DNA of 35,699 nucleotides. Origin: JAZNOL01 sp045580815 (GTDB taxonomy: Bacteria > Bacillota > Clostridia > RUG12999). The translations under genes and the position numbers were made by a program. The DNA is taken from assembly GCA_045580815.1 (NCBI GenBank), contig JAZNOL010000098.1:1-35699 (forward strand), given 5' to 3'. Numbering within the stretch: the first letter of the stretch is position 1; every line of letters begins with the position of its first letter. A model generated the notes under the pieces. The model searched no databases, was not told where the DNA came from, and worked only from the letters and a program-made list of their open reading frames with translations. Of this stretch, positions 1 through 9,251 are shown one piece after another.

Positions 1-389
1 GGGGTGAAATGAGGCGATTGCACAAAATCAACAAGAATTTTTAAGTTCTCTTTAAAATTCTGTGTGCACCAGAAATAATACGATGTCATATTAAAGGATG
101 TGAATGCATTTGCGTTGGCACCGTATTTTCCAAATGCATCAAAAACATTGGAATTATCGGGCATTTCAAACATTTTGTGTTCAAGAAAATGTGCAATACC
201 GTCAGGAACCGTCACTTTTTCTTTTTCGCCAAAAGGAATAAACGTGTTGTTTATTGAGCCGAAATGCGTCGCAAGATAAGCGGCACTTTTTGAAAATCCG
301 GGTTTTTTGACCATATAAACTTTAAGTCCGCTTTTGTGGGTGTATTTATATACTGTTTCGTTAACAGACGAATAGTTTAAAATTTCCAT
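1..389 (-). CDS. M16 family zinc peptidase, YmfH-like (partial, C-terminus beyond window)
   Basis: N-terminal 129 codons of an insulinase/pitrilysin-type (M16) peptidase, cut by the left edge of the window. The inverted zinc-binding motif HFLEH is at residues 67-71 (H67, E70, H71), followed by a region with GKYGANANAF, which is typical of the catalytic M16 member. The second zinc-ligand glutamate would lie outside the window. Its ATG overlaps the stop of the upstream gene by one base (TAATG), so the two are translationally coupled. In Bacillus the equivalent pair is ymfF-ymfH. YmfH keeps the zinc motif while YmfF does not, which is the arrangement seen here. Public annotation links the family to EF-P modification or peptide processing, but the substrate in this organism is unknown. 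Confidence 0.85.
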   Translation of the reverse strand, partial: MEILNYSSVNETVYKYTHKSGLKVYMVKKPGFSKSAAYLATHFGSINNTFIPFGEKEKVTVPDGIAHFLEHKMFEMPDNSNVFDAFGKYGANANAFTSFNMTSYYFWCTQNFKENLKILVDFVQSPHFT

Positions 390-1630
390 TATTTATCCGT
401 TCCTTTCAAAAAATAAACCGTGTCGGTAACTGCCGTTTTTGCAACGTCTGCAATATCCTGTGCAGTAACCTCCAGCATCTGTGAAATAAGAGTTTCAATG
501 TCACGCTCATCACCGCAAACAAGCTGATTTAAATAAAAATCTTCAAGCGAAAGGGGAGAGTCGTAAAGGGAAACAAATGAATTTCTGATGCTTTCTCTTG
601 CTTGCAGAAGTTCGTTATCTGAAATGTTACCTTTTTTGATTTCTTCAAGCTGTGCAAAAATTTCATCTTTTGCAGGAGAAAATTTTTCAAATTCAATACC
701 TGTACCGATGTTGATAATTGATTTTGCTCTTATAAGACGCGAATATGCATAGTAAGCAAGACTTAGTTTTTCGCGCACATTGTTAAACAGTTTGGAATGT
801 GTGCCGCTTCCGAAAACAGAGTTAAAAACAAGTGCTTTGGGATAATCTTCTTTTGAAAAATCTTTATTAAGGCGCATACCAATAACCAGTTTGCCCTGCA
901 TAACGTCCATTTTTTCTTCTACATAGTTTTCTTGCTCAACTTTGGGAACAAATGTTGTTTCAGGCATTTTGCCGTTTGAATAAACGCTGTCAAATTTTGA
1001 AATAACAGACTCTATATTGCATTTGCCCATAACAAAAATGTCAATGCGGCTGTCGGCAATAATCTTGTCGTAATGTGCTTTAAGACTTGATGCTGTGATT
1101 TTGTCGATAGATTCAATGTCGCCTAACTCATAAATGCCAAACGGCTCATTTTTGCACATTTCGCCAAGCATTCTGTATGTTGCATACTCGCGTTTGTCAT
1201 TCATCATGGCAAAAATGCGGTTTTTTAAGTTTTCTTTTTCTATTGCAACGATATTTTCATCAAATGAATCACATTTTAAAAGCGGATTAAAAACCGTTTC
1301 ATAAACCAGATTTGCCGCCATTTCGCTTGTGTTTTCACCGGTATATCTGTCGGTGGGAGCAACAACCGTAAAGCTTAAAATCTGAACTTCGCCTTTTTTG
1401 CGTACATTTGCACCAAGTGATGCACCGTACATGTTTGCGAGATTTTTTTCCATTTCCTGTTTTGTGGGATATTTTGCACAGGCAGATTTCAAAACACCGC
1501 CGAGAAGTGCAGTTTCTGATGCGGTTTTGTCAAGTGCACGGTAAATGCACAGGCTTATGGATGCGGTTTTAAATCTGTCATCATCGGAATAATATAGGTT
1601 CACTCCGTTTTTTAATGTATATTTTTGCAT
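389..1630 (-). CDS. M16 family peptidase-like protein, YmfF-like (lacks zinc motif)
   Basis: A 413-residue protein with the M16 two-lobe layout. The N-terminal lobe contains the MYGASLGANV segment and the C-terminal lobe contains FGSGTHSKLFNNVREKLSLAY (around residues 270-290), a classic M16 R/Y signature region. No HxxEH appears at the expected N-terminal position (the helix there reads LLGGVLKSACAKYP), so this is probably the non-catalytic partner of the zinc-bearing protein encoded immediately downstream. M16 enzymes commonly act as such heterodimers. The ATG is preceded by CGGAGGTAAACA, a good ribosome binding site. It is the penultimate visible gene of the long leftward operon. Confidence 0.87.
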   Translation of the reverse strand: MQKYTLKNGVNLYYSDDDRFKTASISLCIYRALDKTASETALLGGVLKSACAKYPTKQEMEKNLANMYGASLGANVRKKGEVQILSFTVVAPTDRYTGENTSEMAANLVYETVFNPLLKCDSFDENIVAIEKENLKNRIFAMMNDKREYATYRMLGEMCKNEPFGIYELGDIESIDKITASSLKAHYDKIIADSRIDIFVMGKCNIESVISKFDSVYSNGKMPETTFVPKVEQENYVEEKMDVMQGKLVIGMRLNKDFSKEDYPKALVFNSVFGSGTHSKLFNNVREKLSLAYYAYSRLIRAKSIINIGTGIEFEKFSPAKDEIFAQLEEIKKGNISDNELLQARESIRNSFVSLYDSPLSLEDFYLNQLVCGDERDIETLISQMLEVTAQDIADVAKTAVTDTVYFLKGTDK

Positions 1631-1657
1631 TGTTTACCTCCGTAAAGTTTTGAGAAC

Positions 1658-2662
1658 CTAGTTTTCTTCTGTTTCAATTGAAGACTGGTTGTCTTCTGCG
1701 TTTTTGCGTCTGAAAACAGAAGCTACGTCATTGGGTTCAATGGGCATGATTATTTCATCGGGATTGGGCAAATCTTCAAACTCCGGTTCGTTCTCTTCTT
1801 CGGTTTCATCGATTTCTTCCGAAGTTTCTTCTTCAGTTTGCATCTGCGGATCAATCAGGTATTTTTTAATGTAAGGATATGAATATACCTGAGAAAGAAG
1901 GTGAGATGCTGAAAGAAAAAGAATTGCATAGACTATAAATGCTGCAAATGGGTGCAGATAATTAAATACTATGAAAAACAGCACAAGACGTAATGCAAGA
2001 CTTAAAATGTTTTTTCCAAGGCCAAGAATGCTAAAAAGAACTGCATTTTTATATATATTTTTGATTTTCAAATCTATTGTAACCATCATTGTCCATATAT
2101 AATCATGCATAATAGCATAAAATACAGTAGCAACAAGAAACAGAACGGTCATAACCACATAAATTGTTTCGCTGCTGCTCATAAGCTTTGTATAGTAAAA
2201 ATTCAAAGCGATAATAAAACAGCAATTAATAAATAGGTCAATAAAATAAACGGCAAATGCCTGTTTCAAGTTCTGTTTTGTTCGTCCCCAAAAATCGCTC
2301 CACAGCCATGCATGTTCCTGACGCACAAAGTTGCGAAGGATGTAGGTAAAGCCTGCATGTGCGGGACTGCCGGCAAAAAATATTGTAGAAAACATTGCAA
2401 GCATAAGCGATGAAACAAACCAGCCGTAAGCATTTTCGGGGTTTGCAGCAGCTTGTCCTGAAAAAGCAAACATACCAAAAATTGTTAAAACAAGCATTGT
2501 GGGTAAGCATACAAAAAAATAAAGCATGCTAAGTTTCATATATTTCCAGAGTTTACGCCACAAAAGCTGACCAAAAAGCGCAAGACCTTTTTTTTGTTCT
2601 TCGTCTTTGTTTACGCCTTTGCCGGGTTTAGTTACATCCATAAAACCAAAAAAATTTGCCAT
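1658..2662 (-). CDS. DUF624 / YesL-like membrane protein with acidic tail
   Basis: A 334-residue polytopic membrane protein. The first helix is near residues 42-68, followed by several hydrophobic stretches to about residue 260 and a strongly acidic cytoplasmic-type tail (Glu/Asp-rich, about residues 270-320). The N-terminal FFGFMDVTKPGKGV and the helix layout match the DUF624 (YesL) family, which often lies beside sugar-uptake genes in Bacillota. Here it sits among housekeeping genes, so no transport partner is evident. The AAGGAG site lies about 13 nt from the ATG, longer than usual. Function is unknown. Confidence 0.75.
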   Translation of the reverse strand: MANFFGFMDVTKPGKGVNKDEEQKKGLALFGQLLWRKLWKYMKLSMLYFFVCLPTMLVLTIFGMFAFSGQAAANPENAYGWFVSSLMLAMFSTIFFAGSPAHAGFTYILRNFVRQEHAWLWSDFWGRTKQNLKQAFAVYFIDLFINCCFIIALNFYYTKLMSSSETIYVVMTVLFLVATVFYAIMHDYIWTMMVTIDLKIKNIYKNAVLFSILGLGKNILSLALRLVLFFIVFNYLHPFAAFIVYAILFLSASHLLSQVYSYPYIKKYLIDPQMQTEEETSEEIDETEEENEPEFEDLPNPDEIIMPIEPNDVASVFRRKNAEDNQSSIETEEN

Positions 2663-2681
2663 GATAAATTAAAATCTCCTT

Positions 2682-3305
2682 TTATCTTATGATTACATTT
2701 ATAAGTGCGTTTGAACGCATAAAATAGTCCATTAAAAACGAGCCGCTCATAATATGATTTATAAATGGGGTATAAGCTGTTTGCAGCATGAAAATAACCA
2801 GCGATGTTATGTAACATACGCAAATGCCGAAAGCAAATCCGGCAATCGCTCCCAAAAATTTGTTTGCCTGTTTAATAACAGGAAGCTTGGTAACAATTTT
2901 GAGACAACGGGATATAAAGAATATAACCAGTTTAATAAGTATAATAAAAATAAGCATAAATATAACAGATGTGATAACTCCGGCAATTTCCAACGCAAAA
3001 GCCTGCTTGCCTTGATTGATTACATCGTTACTGACAAAAGCTGTAAAAAACTCGGGAAGAGATGTGTTTTCGCCTCCGAGTGCCGGTAAAATGAGTATTG
3101 CAATAAAATGCTTCAATGCTTCGGCAACACTGGCTGATGGCGGAAATGAATTTATAAAATTCATGAACGGGGTGTAAAATGTGACAGCAGCCCATATACT
3201 TAACGCAAGCGATGCAAGCTTCATGGCAATAGCGGTAAATCCCCGTTTTATACCTAAAAAGATGCAGGCAACAAGAATTATACAGGCGAGAATATCTGCA
3301 ATCAT
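2682..3305 (-). CDS. CvpA family membrane protein
   Basis: A 207-residue protein with four predicted membrane segments. The N-terminal IADILACIILVACIFLGIKRGF (residues 2-23) is the CvpA family start: a helix with a D, followed by a G-x-K-R-G turn. CvpA-type proteins are implicated in colicin V production in E. coli and in envelope homeostasis elsewhere; the molecular role is not settled. A TTG 12 nt upstream would give a longer protein, but TTGGAG followed by a 6-nt spacer points to the ATG at 3303-3305. It lies 20 nt before the DUF624 gene in the same transcription unit. Confidence 0.8.
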   Translation of the reverse strand: MIADILACIILVACIFLGIKRGFTAIAMKLASLALSIWAAVTFYTPFMNFINSFPPSASVAEALKHFIAILILPALGGENTSLPEFFTAFVSNDVINQGKQAFALEIAGVITSVIFMLIFIILIKLVIFFISRCLKIVTKLPVIKQANKFLGAIAGFAFGICVCYITSLVIFMLQTAYTPFINHIMSGSFLMDYFMRSNALINVIIR

Positions 3306-3367
3306 AAAGAGCTCCAATCTGCCGCTACTGTGCGGCGTAAATTTTTATAAAATGCTGTTTAATAATA

Positions 3368-4513
3368 TTATTTAAACATAAATATTTCGGCATTACCGCC
3401 TTCATCAACAAAAATGCTGTTTCCTTTGCTGTAAGCGGCAATTGCAAGAATATCCTTTTCAAGGGTTTTGGTATTTTTTAATTTGCCCGAAGGAGAAATT
3501 GCAAGCAGTTGACGTTTAGAAGCGAGAATAATGCGGTTTTTTGTTGCACAAACATGAGAAATATCAAATTCTCCGCTGTAGGTACCGCGGAGTCTACCTC
3601 TTGATGTATAACTCATAACAGACATATTTCTGTCAAGAGAGCTTGTTCCCAAAACAAAAACAAGGTTGTCCTTTTGTGAAACATCATAAAAATTAAGAAG
3701 CTTTTCGCCGTAATCAAGACGCCATTTTTCTTTGCCGGACGTTGTGCAGGCGATAAATGCCTTATCTCCCACGCATAAAACCTTACTTCCCGAAAAACTT
3801 ACCGATGAAACAAGATTATTACCGAATTCAACAGTAGAATATGCTTCTGCAGATTTTGTAATGTTAAAAAGCAGTAATTTGCATTTTAATGTGTTTTGAG
3901 AAAAATCAGCACACGAAACGGCAAGTATTTTACCATCTTTTGATATAGCGGCATCAATCAAATTTGATTTCCCTGCAGACCAATTAAACAGGGATATCCC
4001 TTTTTTGTTATAAACTGTTACGGCACCATTATAACCGGGTTGATTCATAATTGCGGCAGAGTATCCGCCGTCCGAAAGTTTTACGTTAAGCAGGGGATGG
4101 TTAGTTGCTATTTGCCTGCTATTACCCTTTTTATCAACAACAAAAAACTCTTTGCTATTTTTCGAACTGGCTGCCGTACCATAAGAAGAAACCGCCATAA
4201 TCGGATCGGGAAACGCCGTTATTAGGCTGGCATTATCTGTTCCATCACGGTCAACCAGATATAATCCATCTGTTCCACATATAGAAATATTATTACCAAC
4301 AGAAGCTACTTTACGGTCAGGATTACTGCTTATTATATATTTGGTAACGTTGTCATTGCAGTATGGCAAAAAACATATAATATCGTCCCAAAATACATTT
4401 ATTGAAATAATAAGAGCTATAAGTGACAGTAAAAAATAAGTAAGTGGTCGCCGGCTTTTTTTGTGCGAAAAATTTACTTTTTTTATTTTGAATTTTTGTT
4501 TTGTTTTAAGCAT
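3368..4513 (-). CDS. DUF5711 family membrane-anchored beta-propeller-like protein
   Basis: A 381-residue protein with a very basic N-terminus (KTKQKFKIKKVNF), one membrane anchor at about residues 25-44 (YFLLSLIALIISINVFW), and an extracellular part built of repeated short beta-strand units such as GTDGLYLVDRDG, VDKKGNSRQI, KKGISLFNW and TTSGKEKWRLDYG. That pattern resembles WD/PQQ-like propellers and the clostridial DUF5711 family. It is probably displayed outside the cytoplasmic membrane. The start overlaps the thiN stop by 8 nt, and GGAG precedes the ATG by about 7 nt. No catalytic residues can be pointed to; function is unknown. Confidence 0.7.
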   Translation of the reverse strand: MLKTKQKFKIKKVNFSHKKSRRPLTYFLLSLIALIISINVFWDDIICFLPYCNDNVTKYIISSNPDRKVASVGNNISICGTDGLYLVDRDGTDNASLITAFPDPIMAVSSYGTAASSKNSKEFFVVDKKGNSRQIATNHPLLNVKLSDGGYSAAIMNQPGYNGAVTVYNKKGISLFNWSAGKSNLIDAAISKDGKILAVSCADFSQNTLKCKLLLFNITKSAEAYSTVEFGNNLVSSVSFSGSKVLCVGDKAFIACTTSGKEKWRLDYGEKLLNFYDVSQKDNLVFVLGTSSLDRNMSVMSYTSRGRLRGTYSGEFDISHVCATKNRIILASKRQLLAISPSGKLKNTKTLEKDILAIAAYSKGNSIFVDEGGNAEIFMFK

Positions 4514-5141
4514 GATAATTCTCCGTTTTAGTTTGAATAATCATAAGTTTGCCTGTTTTTACACTGATTTTAGCCTGTGCATCAGTTATCTCATTACTTA
4601 CTCCCAATGTTCCGAACATGGGAATGGAAGCATTTTCAAGCGGATATTTTGCACCTGTTTCATAAATTCCGTGGCAGGTGCCTCCAACAGGAAAAACCGA
4701 AAAGGTTTTACCATTTGATATATCTAAAGTTGCATTGTCACCACATAGAAAAATAGTTTCAAAATCATTTTTAATATAAAGACAAATTCCTTTGTCAAAG
4801 GCGTATCCTAAAAGCATCAGATTGGCAAACATATGGTCGCATCGTCCGCCGAGGGCGCATAATAAAGTGATATTACGGTATCCTTTGTCATAAAGAACAT
4901 CTATGCAAAGCTGCGTGTCTGTTAAATCTTTTTCTGCCGGAACACGAAGCTGTGGTATGCTTTGAGGAATTTCTTTGACCGAATCCATATCACCGATAAT
5001 CATGTCGGGGGATATATTCATTTTTTTGCAGTTATCGTAGCCGCTGTCGGCACAAACAATATAATCTGCCTCTTTGAGGATGTAGGAAATATCGTTCTGC
5101 ATAATATCATTTCCACCGGCAATTATAACAGCCTTTTTCAT
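4506..5141 (-). CDS. thiN: Thiamine diphosphokinase
   Basis: A 211-residue cytosolic enzyme that converts thiamine plus ATP to thiamine diphosphate. Family motifs are in order: ADSGYDN near residue 31, GDMDSV near residue 50 (the metal-binding acidic motif), EKDLTDTQLCID near residue 72, and GALGGRCDH near residue 95. The C-terminal half is the beta-rich thiamine-binding domain (VFPVGG, TLGVSNE). Length is normal. Its ATG overlaps the rpe stop (ATGA), and rpe-thiN adjacency is conserved in Bacillota. Confidence 0.93.
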   Translation of the reverse strand: MKKAVIIAGGNDIMQNDISYILKEADYIVCADSGYDNCKKMNISPDMIIGDMDSVKEIPQSIPQLRVPAEKDLTDTQLCIDVLYDKGYRNITLLCALGGRCDHMFANLMLLGYAFDKGICLYIKNDFETIFLCGDNATLDISNGKTFSVFPVGGTCHGIYETGAKYPLENASIPMFGTLGVSNEITDAQAKISVKTGKLMIIQTKTENYHA

Positions 5142-5779
5142 GACAGCATTTCTCCGACAACTTGAGCAATGTCTTCTGCACCGAAAACACTGCTTCCGGC
5201 AACAAGGACATTCACACCGGCGTCTATCGCATCACGGTAATTGGCAAGACCTATACCGCCGTCAATTTCAATATCAACATTTTCCGGCAAAATTTCACGC
5301 AGTTTTTTTGTTTTTTCAAGAACACTGCTGATGAACTTCTGACCGCCAAATCCGGGATAAACGCTCATTACAAGCACCATTTCAACCATGTCTTTATATG
5401 GTAAAACAGCGGTGTAGTCGGTGTCGGGATTAATAACAACACCGGCTTTTAATCCGCGTGCATGGATTTTTTCAATACATTCTTTTACATCGCTTTTTGC
5501 TTCAATATGTACGGTGATTATATCTGCACCGGCATCAGCAAATGCGTCAATATAATCAATGGGGTTTTCAAGCATAAGATGTACGTCCATAACCATGTCC
5601 GAAACGCCTCTTACAGCCTTTAAAACAGCCGGACCAAAAGATAAATTCGGCACAAAATGACCGTCCATAATATCAACATGAAGATATTTTGCACCTGCTT
5701 TTTCTACGGTTTTTACCTGCTCACCGAGCTTTGTCATATCTGCCGCCAGAATTGACGGCGCAACTATTATTTTTGCCAT
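5138..5779 (-). CDS. rpe: Ribulose-phosphate 3-epimerase
   Basis: A 213-residue TIM-barrel enzyme interconverting ribulose 5-phosphate and xylulose 5-phosphate in the pentose phosphate pathway. Motifs visible: APSILAAD at the N-terminus, HVDIMDGHFVPN (catalytic Asp and metal-binding His) near residue 34, DVHLM near residue 65, MSVYPGFGGQKF near residue 138, and IDGGI near residue 172. The ATG has a clear AAGGAG site 8 nt upstream and overlaps the end of rsgA by 13 nt. Confidence 0.96.
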   Translation of the reverse strand: MAKIIVAPSILAADMTKLGEQVKTVEKAGAKYLHVDIMDGHFVPNLSFGPAVLKAVRGVSDMVMDVHLMLENPIDYIDAFADAGADIITVHIEAKSDVKECIEKIHARGLKAGVVINPDTDYTAVLPYKDMVEMVLVMSVYPGFGGQKFISSVLEKTKKLREILPENVDIEIDGGIGLANYRDAIDAGVNVLVAGSSVFGAEDIAQVVGEMLS

Positions 5780-6633
5780 TGTTTTATCTCCTTAAATTGT
5801 AAATACAGCTGACAGTAGCTGTCGTATCTGCTTTGGCAGATTATGCCGTTTTCAAGCTGTTTTTTTATTTCGCAATCGGGTTCGTTTATATGACTGCAAC
5901 CTCTGAAACGGCACATTCCTTCAAAAGGTGAAAATTCGGGAAAATACTCTTCAAGCTCCGTATGTTTTATGTCCTCAACAGTTAAATTTGAAAATCCGGG
6001 TGAGTCGGCAATATATCCGCCACCGGGTACTGCAATAAGCTCAACCTCGCGTGTTGTGTGTTTTCCACGGTTTATTTTGCTGGTTTCACCGGTTTCACGG
6101 TCTGCCTGAGGAAGAATCACATTAAGCAAACTGGATTTTCCGACACCTGAACAACCTGCAATTACCGACACTTTGTTTTTCATAATCTCCGGAATGTCGC
6201 CAATACCTTCTTTGGTTTTGGTGCAAACTGTAAAAACCGTAAATCCGGTAGACTTATAAATGTCTGCAAGTTTCGGATAATCGGCGTTTAAATCGGTTTT
6301 ATTAATCACTATATACGGTGTGATTTTATTTTTCAGTGCAATAACCGTAAGCTTGTCAATAACCGACAATGCCGGGTCCGGGTCAGCAGCCGCCGTAACA
6401 ATAAACATATTGTCAATATTTGCGGCGGGCGGACGTATAAGAGCGTTTTTTCTGTCAAGAATTTTTTCTATATTGCCTTTGCCGGGAGCGATAACTGCAA
6501 TCTCGCAATTGTCGCCGGCAAGGGGAGTGAGTGCGTTTTTGCGGAAAACACCGCGAGCTTTGCACTCGATGATTCCGTCTGCCGTATCGACGTAATAAAA
6601 ACCGCCGATACCTTTTATTATTCTACCTTGCAT
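5767..6633 (-). CDS. rsgA: Ribosome small-subunit-dependent GTPase A
   Basis: A 288-residue circularly permuted GTPase that helps the late maturation of the 30S subunit. An N-terminal OB fold (QGRIIKGIGGFYYV) is followed by G4 NKTDL, then G1 GCSGVGKSS, then G3 DSPGF, the permuted G4-G1-G3 order typical of RsgA. The C-terminal zinc motif is CRFRGCSHINEPDC. An upstream TTG would add eight residues, but AAGGTGG five bases before the ATG at 6631-6633 decides the start. It lies just downstream of the pknB/stp pair, the standard Bacillota order; in B. subtilis the orthologue is a substrate of that kinase (family knowledge). Confidence 0.95.
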   Translation of the reverse strand: MQGRIIKGIGGFYYVDTADGIIECKARGVFRKNALTPLAGDNCEIAVIAPGKGNIEKILDRKNALIRPPAANIDNMFIVTAAADPDPALSVIDKLTVIALKNKITPYIVINKTDLNADYPKLADIYKSTGFTVFTVCTKTKEGIGDIPEIMKNKVSVIAGCSGVGKSSLLNVILPQADRETGETSKINRGKHTTREVELIAVPGGGYIADSPGFSNLTVEDIKHTELEEYFPEFSPFEGMCRFRGCSHINEPDCEIKKQLENGIICQSRYDSYCQLYLQFKEIKQWQK

Positions 6634-6653
6634 TAGTGCCACCTTAAAAATTA

Positions 6654-8474
6654 TCAATCATCAATCTGTGGAGCATTTGAAACCGGGTTATCCGGTTGTT
6701 GTGTGCCATGTGACGGTGAGTCGCTGGAAGATGTGTCTCCGTTGTCTGTTGAATCGGAAGATGGTGTGTCGGGAGAAGAATCATCAACTCCAAGGCTTAC
6801 AACAAAAGAAATTTCTGTTTCGGGGTCAACCTCTGTTCCGAAAGCGATAACCTGAGAAATAATCTTGCCTTTTTCAACAGTTGAGCTATGACGCTCGCTT
6901 ATTTCGCCCTCTTTAAGTCCTACGGCATTGAGGGTTTCAATAGCCTTTTCTTTTGTAAGTCCCTCAATGGCAGGAACTTTGATTTTTGATTTATTTTTTC
7001 CTGTGCTCACAAAAAGAGTAACCTTGTCGCCGGGTCTTATTGAACTGCCTTGTCCGGGAGACATTTTAAATACTGTATTTTCGGGAAATTCTTCGTGAGA
7101 TTCATATTCGATAATAATGTTTTTTATATCTTTTTTATCAAGCTCGGCACGTACTTTTTCGACATCCTGACCAACGTAGTTATCCAGATAAAAACTTTTG
7201 CGACCGCTACTTAAAACAACATCTACAGTATTGGATGTGGAAAGTCCTTCGTCAGGTGTCTGACGGACAATAATGTTTGCATCGTATTCGTTGCTTGCTT
7301 CAGTACCAATTACATTTATTTTAAATTCAGCATTTGCATACTGTTTAGTGATTTCGTCATAATTTGAACCGACTAGATTCGGAATAGTAATTGTTTTTCT
7401 GCCGGTAATGCTGTTTGTAAGTGCCGGATTACATGCAAATATGCCAAGCACTAATGCAAAAAGAGCAATAATTGATGCCGAAATCCACACAATCATAACT
7501 CCTGCGGAGGGTTTGCTTGAATTGCCGGAATCTTCAGACGTAGAATCTGATTTGGATGTGTTTGAGTGAGAAGATGAATCGGCTTTATCATCATTTGACG
7601 ATGGGTTAACAACTGGCACAAACTGTGTTGCAGAATCGTCCTTTTTAAGAGAAAGTTCAGGAGATATAAGAACAGTACGTAAATCAGAAGCAAATTCGGA
7701 AGCACTCTGATATCGTGACTGAGGTTTTTTAGTAATTGCTTTTAAAATTATATCGTTAAGAGCTCGGGGAATCTCTGGAGTTGAAACAATCGGTTCTTCC
7801 GGCTGATTATCAACGTGCATTTTCGCAACAGCAACAGGATTTTCCGCATTAAACGGAACATGCCCTGTAACCATTTCATAAAGGACAATACCAATAGAAT
7901 ATATGTCAGATTTAAAATCAACGGCACCTCCGCAAGCTTGCTCGGGTGAAAAATAATGCACTGAGCCGATGACGTTGCCCGAACGCACGATAGTAGATGA
8001 AGATACCGCACGGGCAATACCGAAATCAGTAACTTTAACAAGATTATCATGCGTTATCATTATATTGTGGGGTTTTATGTCACGGTGAACAATGTTTTTG
8101 TGATGGGCGTGGTCAATAGCTTCGCAAATTTGCTGGGCATAGTGACATGCCTCGCGCCAATCAAGGCGACGTGTGTTAATAAGCTCTTTCAACGTTATGC
8201 CGTCAATAAACTCCATTACAAAATAGTCGTTACCGTTGGAGTTGCCAACATAATAAACAGAAACAATGTTGTTGTGATTCAGACTTGCAGCAGACTGCGC
8301 TTCAATTCTAAATTTTTCAACAAATTCCGCATCACTTTTAAGCTCATCACGTAGCATTTTTATTGCAACATAACGATTCAAAAGACGGCATTTTGCTTTG
8401 TAAACAACGGCCATTCCACCGCTTCCTACAATATCTATAATTTCATATCTATTATCAAGAATAGTACCAATCAT
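6654..8474 (-). CDS. pknB: Serine/threonine protein kinase with three PASTA domains
   Basis: A 606-residue membrane kinase of the PrkC/PknB/Stk1 type. The cytoplasmic kinase domain (about 1-270) has the glycine loop GSGGMA (17-22), catalytic Lys39, HRDIKPHN (130-137) and DFG (150-152). A Ser/Asp-rich juxtamembrane linker (290-322) precedes one transmembrane helix (about 325-347). Outside are three PASTA repeats (about 359-425, 426-495 and 497-562), which bind muropeptides or lipid II in characterised homologues, and a Ser/Pro/Asp-rich tail. A GGAGG site precedes the ATG. Together with stp upstream it forms a reversible phosphorylation switch tied to cell-wall status. Confidence 0.95.
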   Translation of the reverse strand: MIGTILDNRYEIIDIVGSGGMAVVYKAKCRLLNRYVAIKMLRDELKSDAEFVEKFRIEAQSAASLNHNNIVSVYYVGNSNGNDYFVMEFIDGITLKELINTRRLDWREACHYAQQICEAIDHAHHKNIVHRDIKPHNIMITHDNLVKVTDFGIARAVSSSTIVRSGNVIGSVHYFSPEQACGGAVDFKSDIYSIGIVLYEMVTGHVPFNAENPVAVAKMHVDNQPEEPIVSTPEIPRALNDIILKAITKKPQSRYQSASEFASDLRTVLISPELSLKKDDSATQFVPVVNPSSNDDKADSSSHSNTSKSDSTSEDSGNSSKPSAGVMIVWISASIIALFALVLGIFACNPALTNSITGRKTITIPNLVGSNYDEITKQYANAEFKINVIGTEASNEYDANIIVRQTPDEGLSTSNTVDVVLSSGRKSFYLDNYVGQDVEKVRAELDKKDIKNIIIEYESHEEFPENTVFKMSPGQGSSIRPGDKVTLFVSTGKNKSKIKVPAIEGLTKEKAIETLNAVGLKEGEISERHSSTVEKGKIISQVIAFGTEVDPETEISFVVSLGVDDSSPDTPSSDSTDNGDTSSSDSPSHGTQQPDNPVSNAPQIDD

Positions 8475-8528
8475 TTATAATTCCTCCGCACAATTTAATA
8501 ATTTGGCAGTAATTTTTCTAAAAATAAA

Positions 8529-9239
8529 TTAATCCTCATAGTAAACCACAACAGCGGTAATATCATCTGTGCTGCCGAGAGAAAGTGCTGTTTTGCAAAG
8601 CTCTTTTGCACTTGATGCGTTGTCTTTGTTTTTATAAACAATGTCACACATCTTCTTAGAATCTACAACGTTTGATACGCCGTCAGAACATATAACAATG
8701 CAGGTTCCGTCTGAAAGATTAAGCTTTGAAATGTCCGGGGTAATATCAATGGAAACTCCGACAGCTTTTGTAATTATATTTTTCATTTTGTGATTGAGTG
8801 CTTCTTCCTCGGTTATTTCGCCGCTATCAACAAGATTTTGCACATAAGAATGGTCTTTTGTTGTAAAAACAATTTTTTTATCTTTAATAACAAACACCTT
8901 GCTGTCACCTATGTGGGCGATAATAGCACGGTTTTTGTCAAGACAAAGCATGGCGATGGTAGAGCCCATACCGTCATATTCGGGTTTTTCTTTGGCACGC
9001 TCGATTATCCGTTCGTTGGCAGTATTAACTGCGGCGATAACTGCTTTTTTGTCTGTTGCCGCCAGATGATTTTTGAGAGTATCAACAACAATTCCGCTGG
9101 CAACATCACCTGCAGCGTGACCGCCCATACCGTCAGCAACAGCATAAATGTTGATTATACTGTCGGCATATTCAAGATAACTGTCCTGATTTGTTTCGTG
9201 CTTTGTGCCTGTGATTGAATAAGCGTTTGATTTTATCAA
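8529..9239 (-). CDS. stp: PP2C-type protein phosphatase (Stp/PrpC)
   Basis: A 236-residue cytosolic metal-dependent phosphatase that reverses PASTA-kinase phosphorylation. PP2C motifs are visible: TNQD (16-19), ADGMGGHAAGD (35-45), AHIGDSKVF, CSDGVSN and STDDITAVVV near the C-terminus, giving the Asp residues that hold two metal ions. The start codon is TTG with AAGGAAG upstream; no ATG fits at this point. The 54-nt gap to pknB is among the widest in this operon; I see no terminator or convincing promoter in it. Confidence 0.93.
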   Translation of the reverse strand: MIKSNAYSITGTKHETNQDSYLEYADSIINIYAVADGMGGHAAGDVASGIVVDTLKNHLAATDKKAVIAAVNTANERIIERAKEKPEYDGMGSTIAMLCLDKNRAIIAHIGDSKVFVIKDKKIVFTTKDHSYVQNLVDSGEITEEEALNHKMKNIITKAVGVSIDITPDISKLNLSDGTCIVICSDGVSNVVDSKKMCDIVYKNKDNASSAKELCKTALSLGSTDDITAVVVYYED

Positions 9240-9251
9240 ATTATCACTTCC

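Noticed and set aside
3327..3345. Hairpin GCCGC/GCGGC upstream of the CvpA gene as a terminator or riboswitch
   Set aside because: Five base pairs only, no T-run on the transcribed minus strand, and no conserved riboswitch elements.
8475..8528. Internal promoter or terminator between stp and pknB
   Set aside because: 54 A/T-rich bases without a -35/-10 pair at acceptable spacing and without a stable stem.
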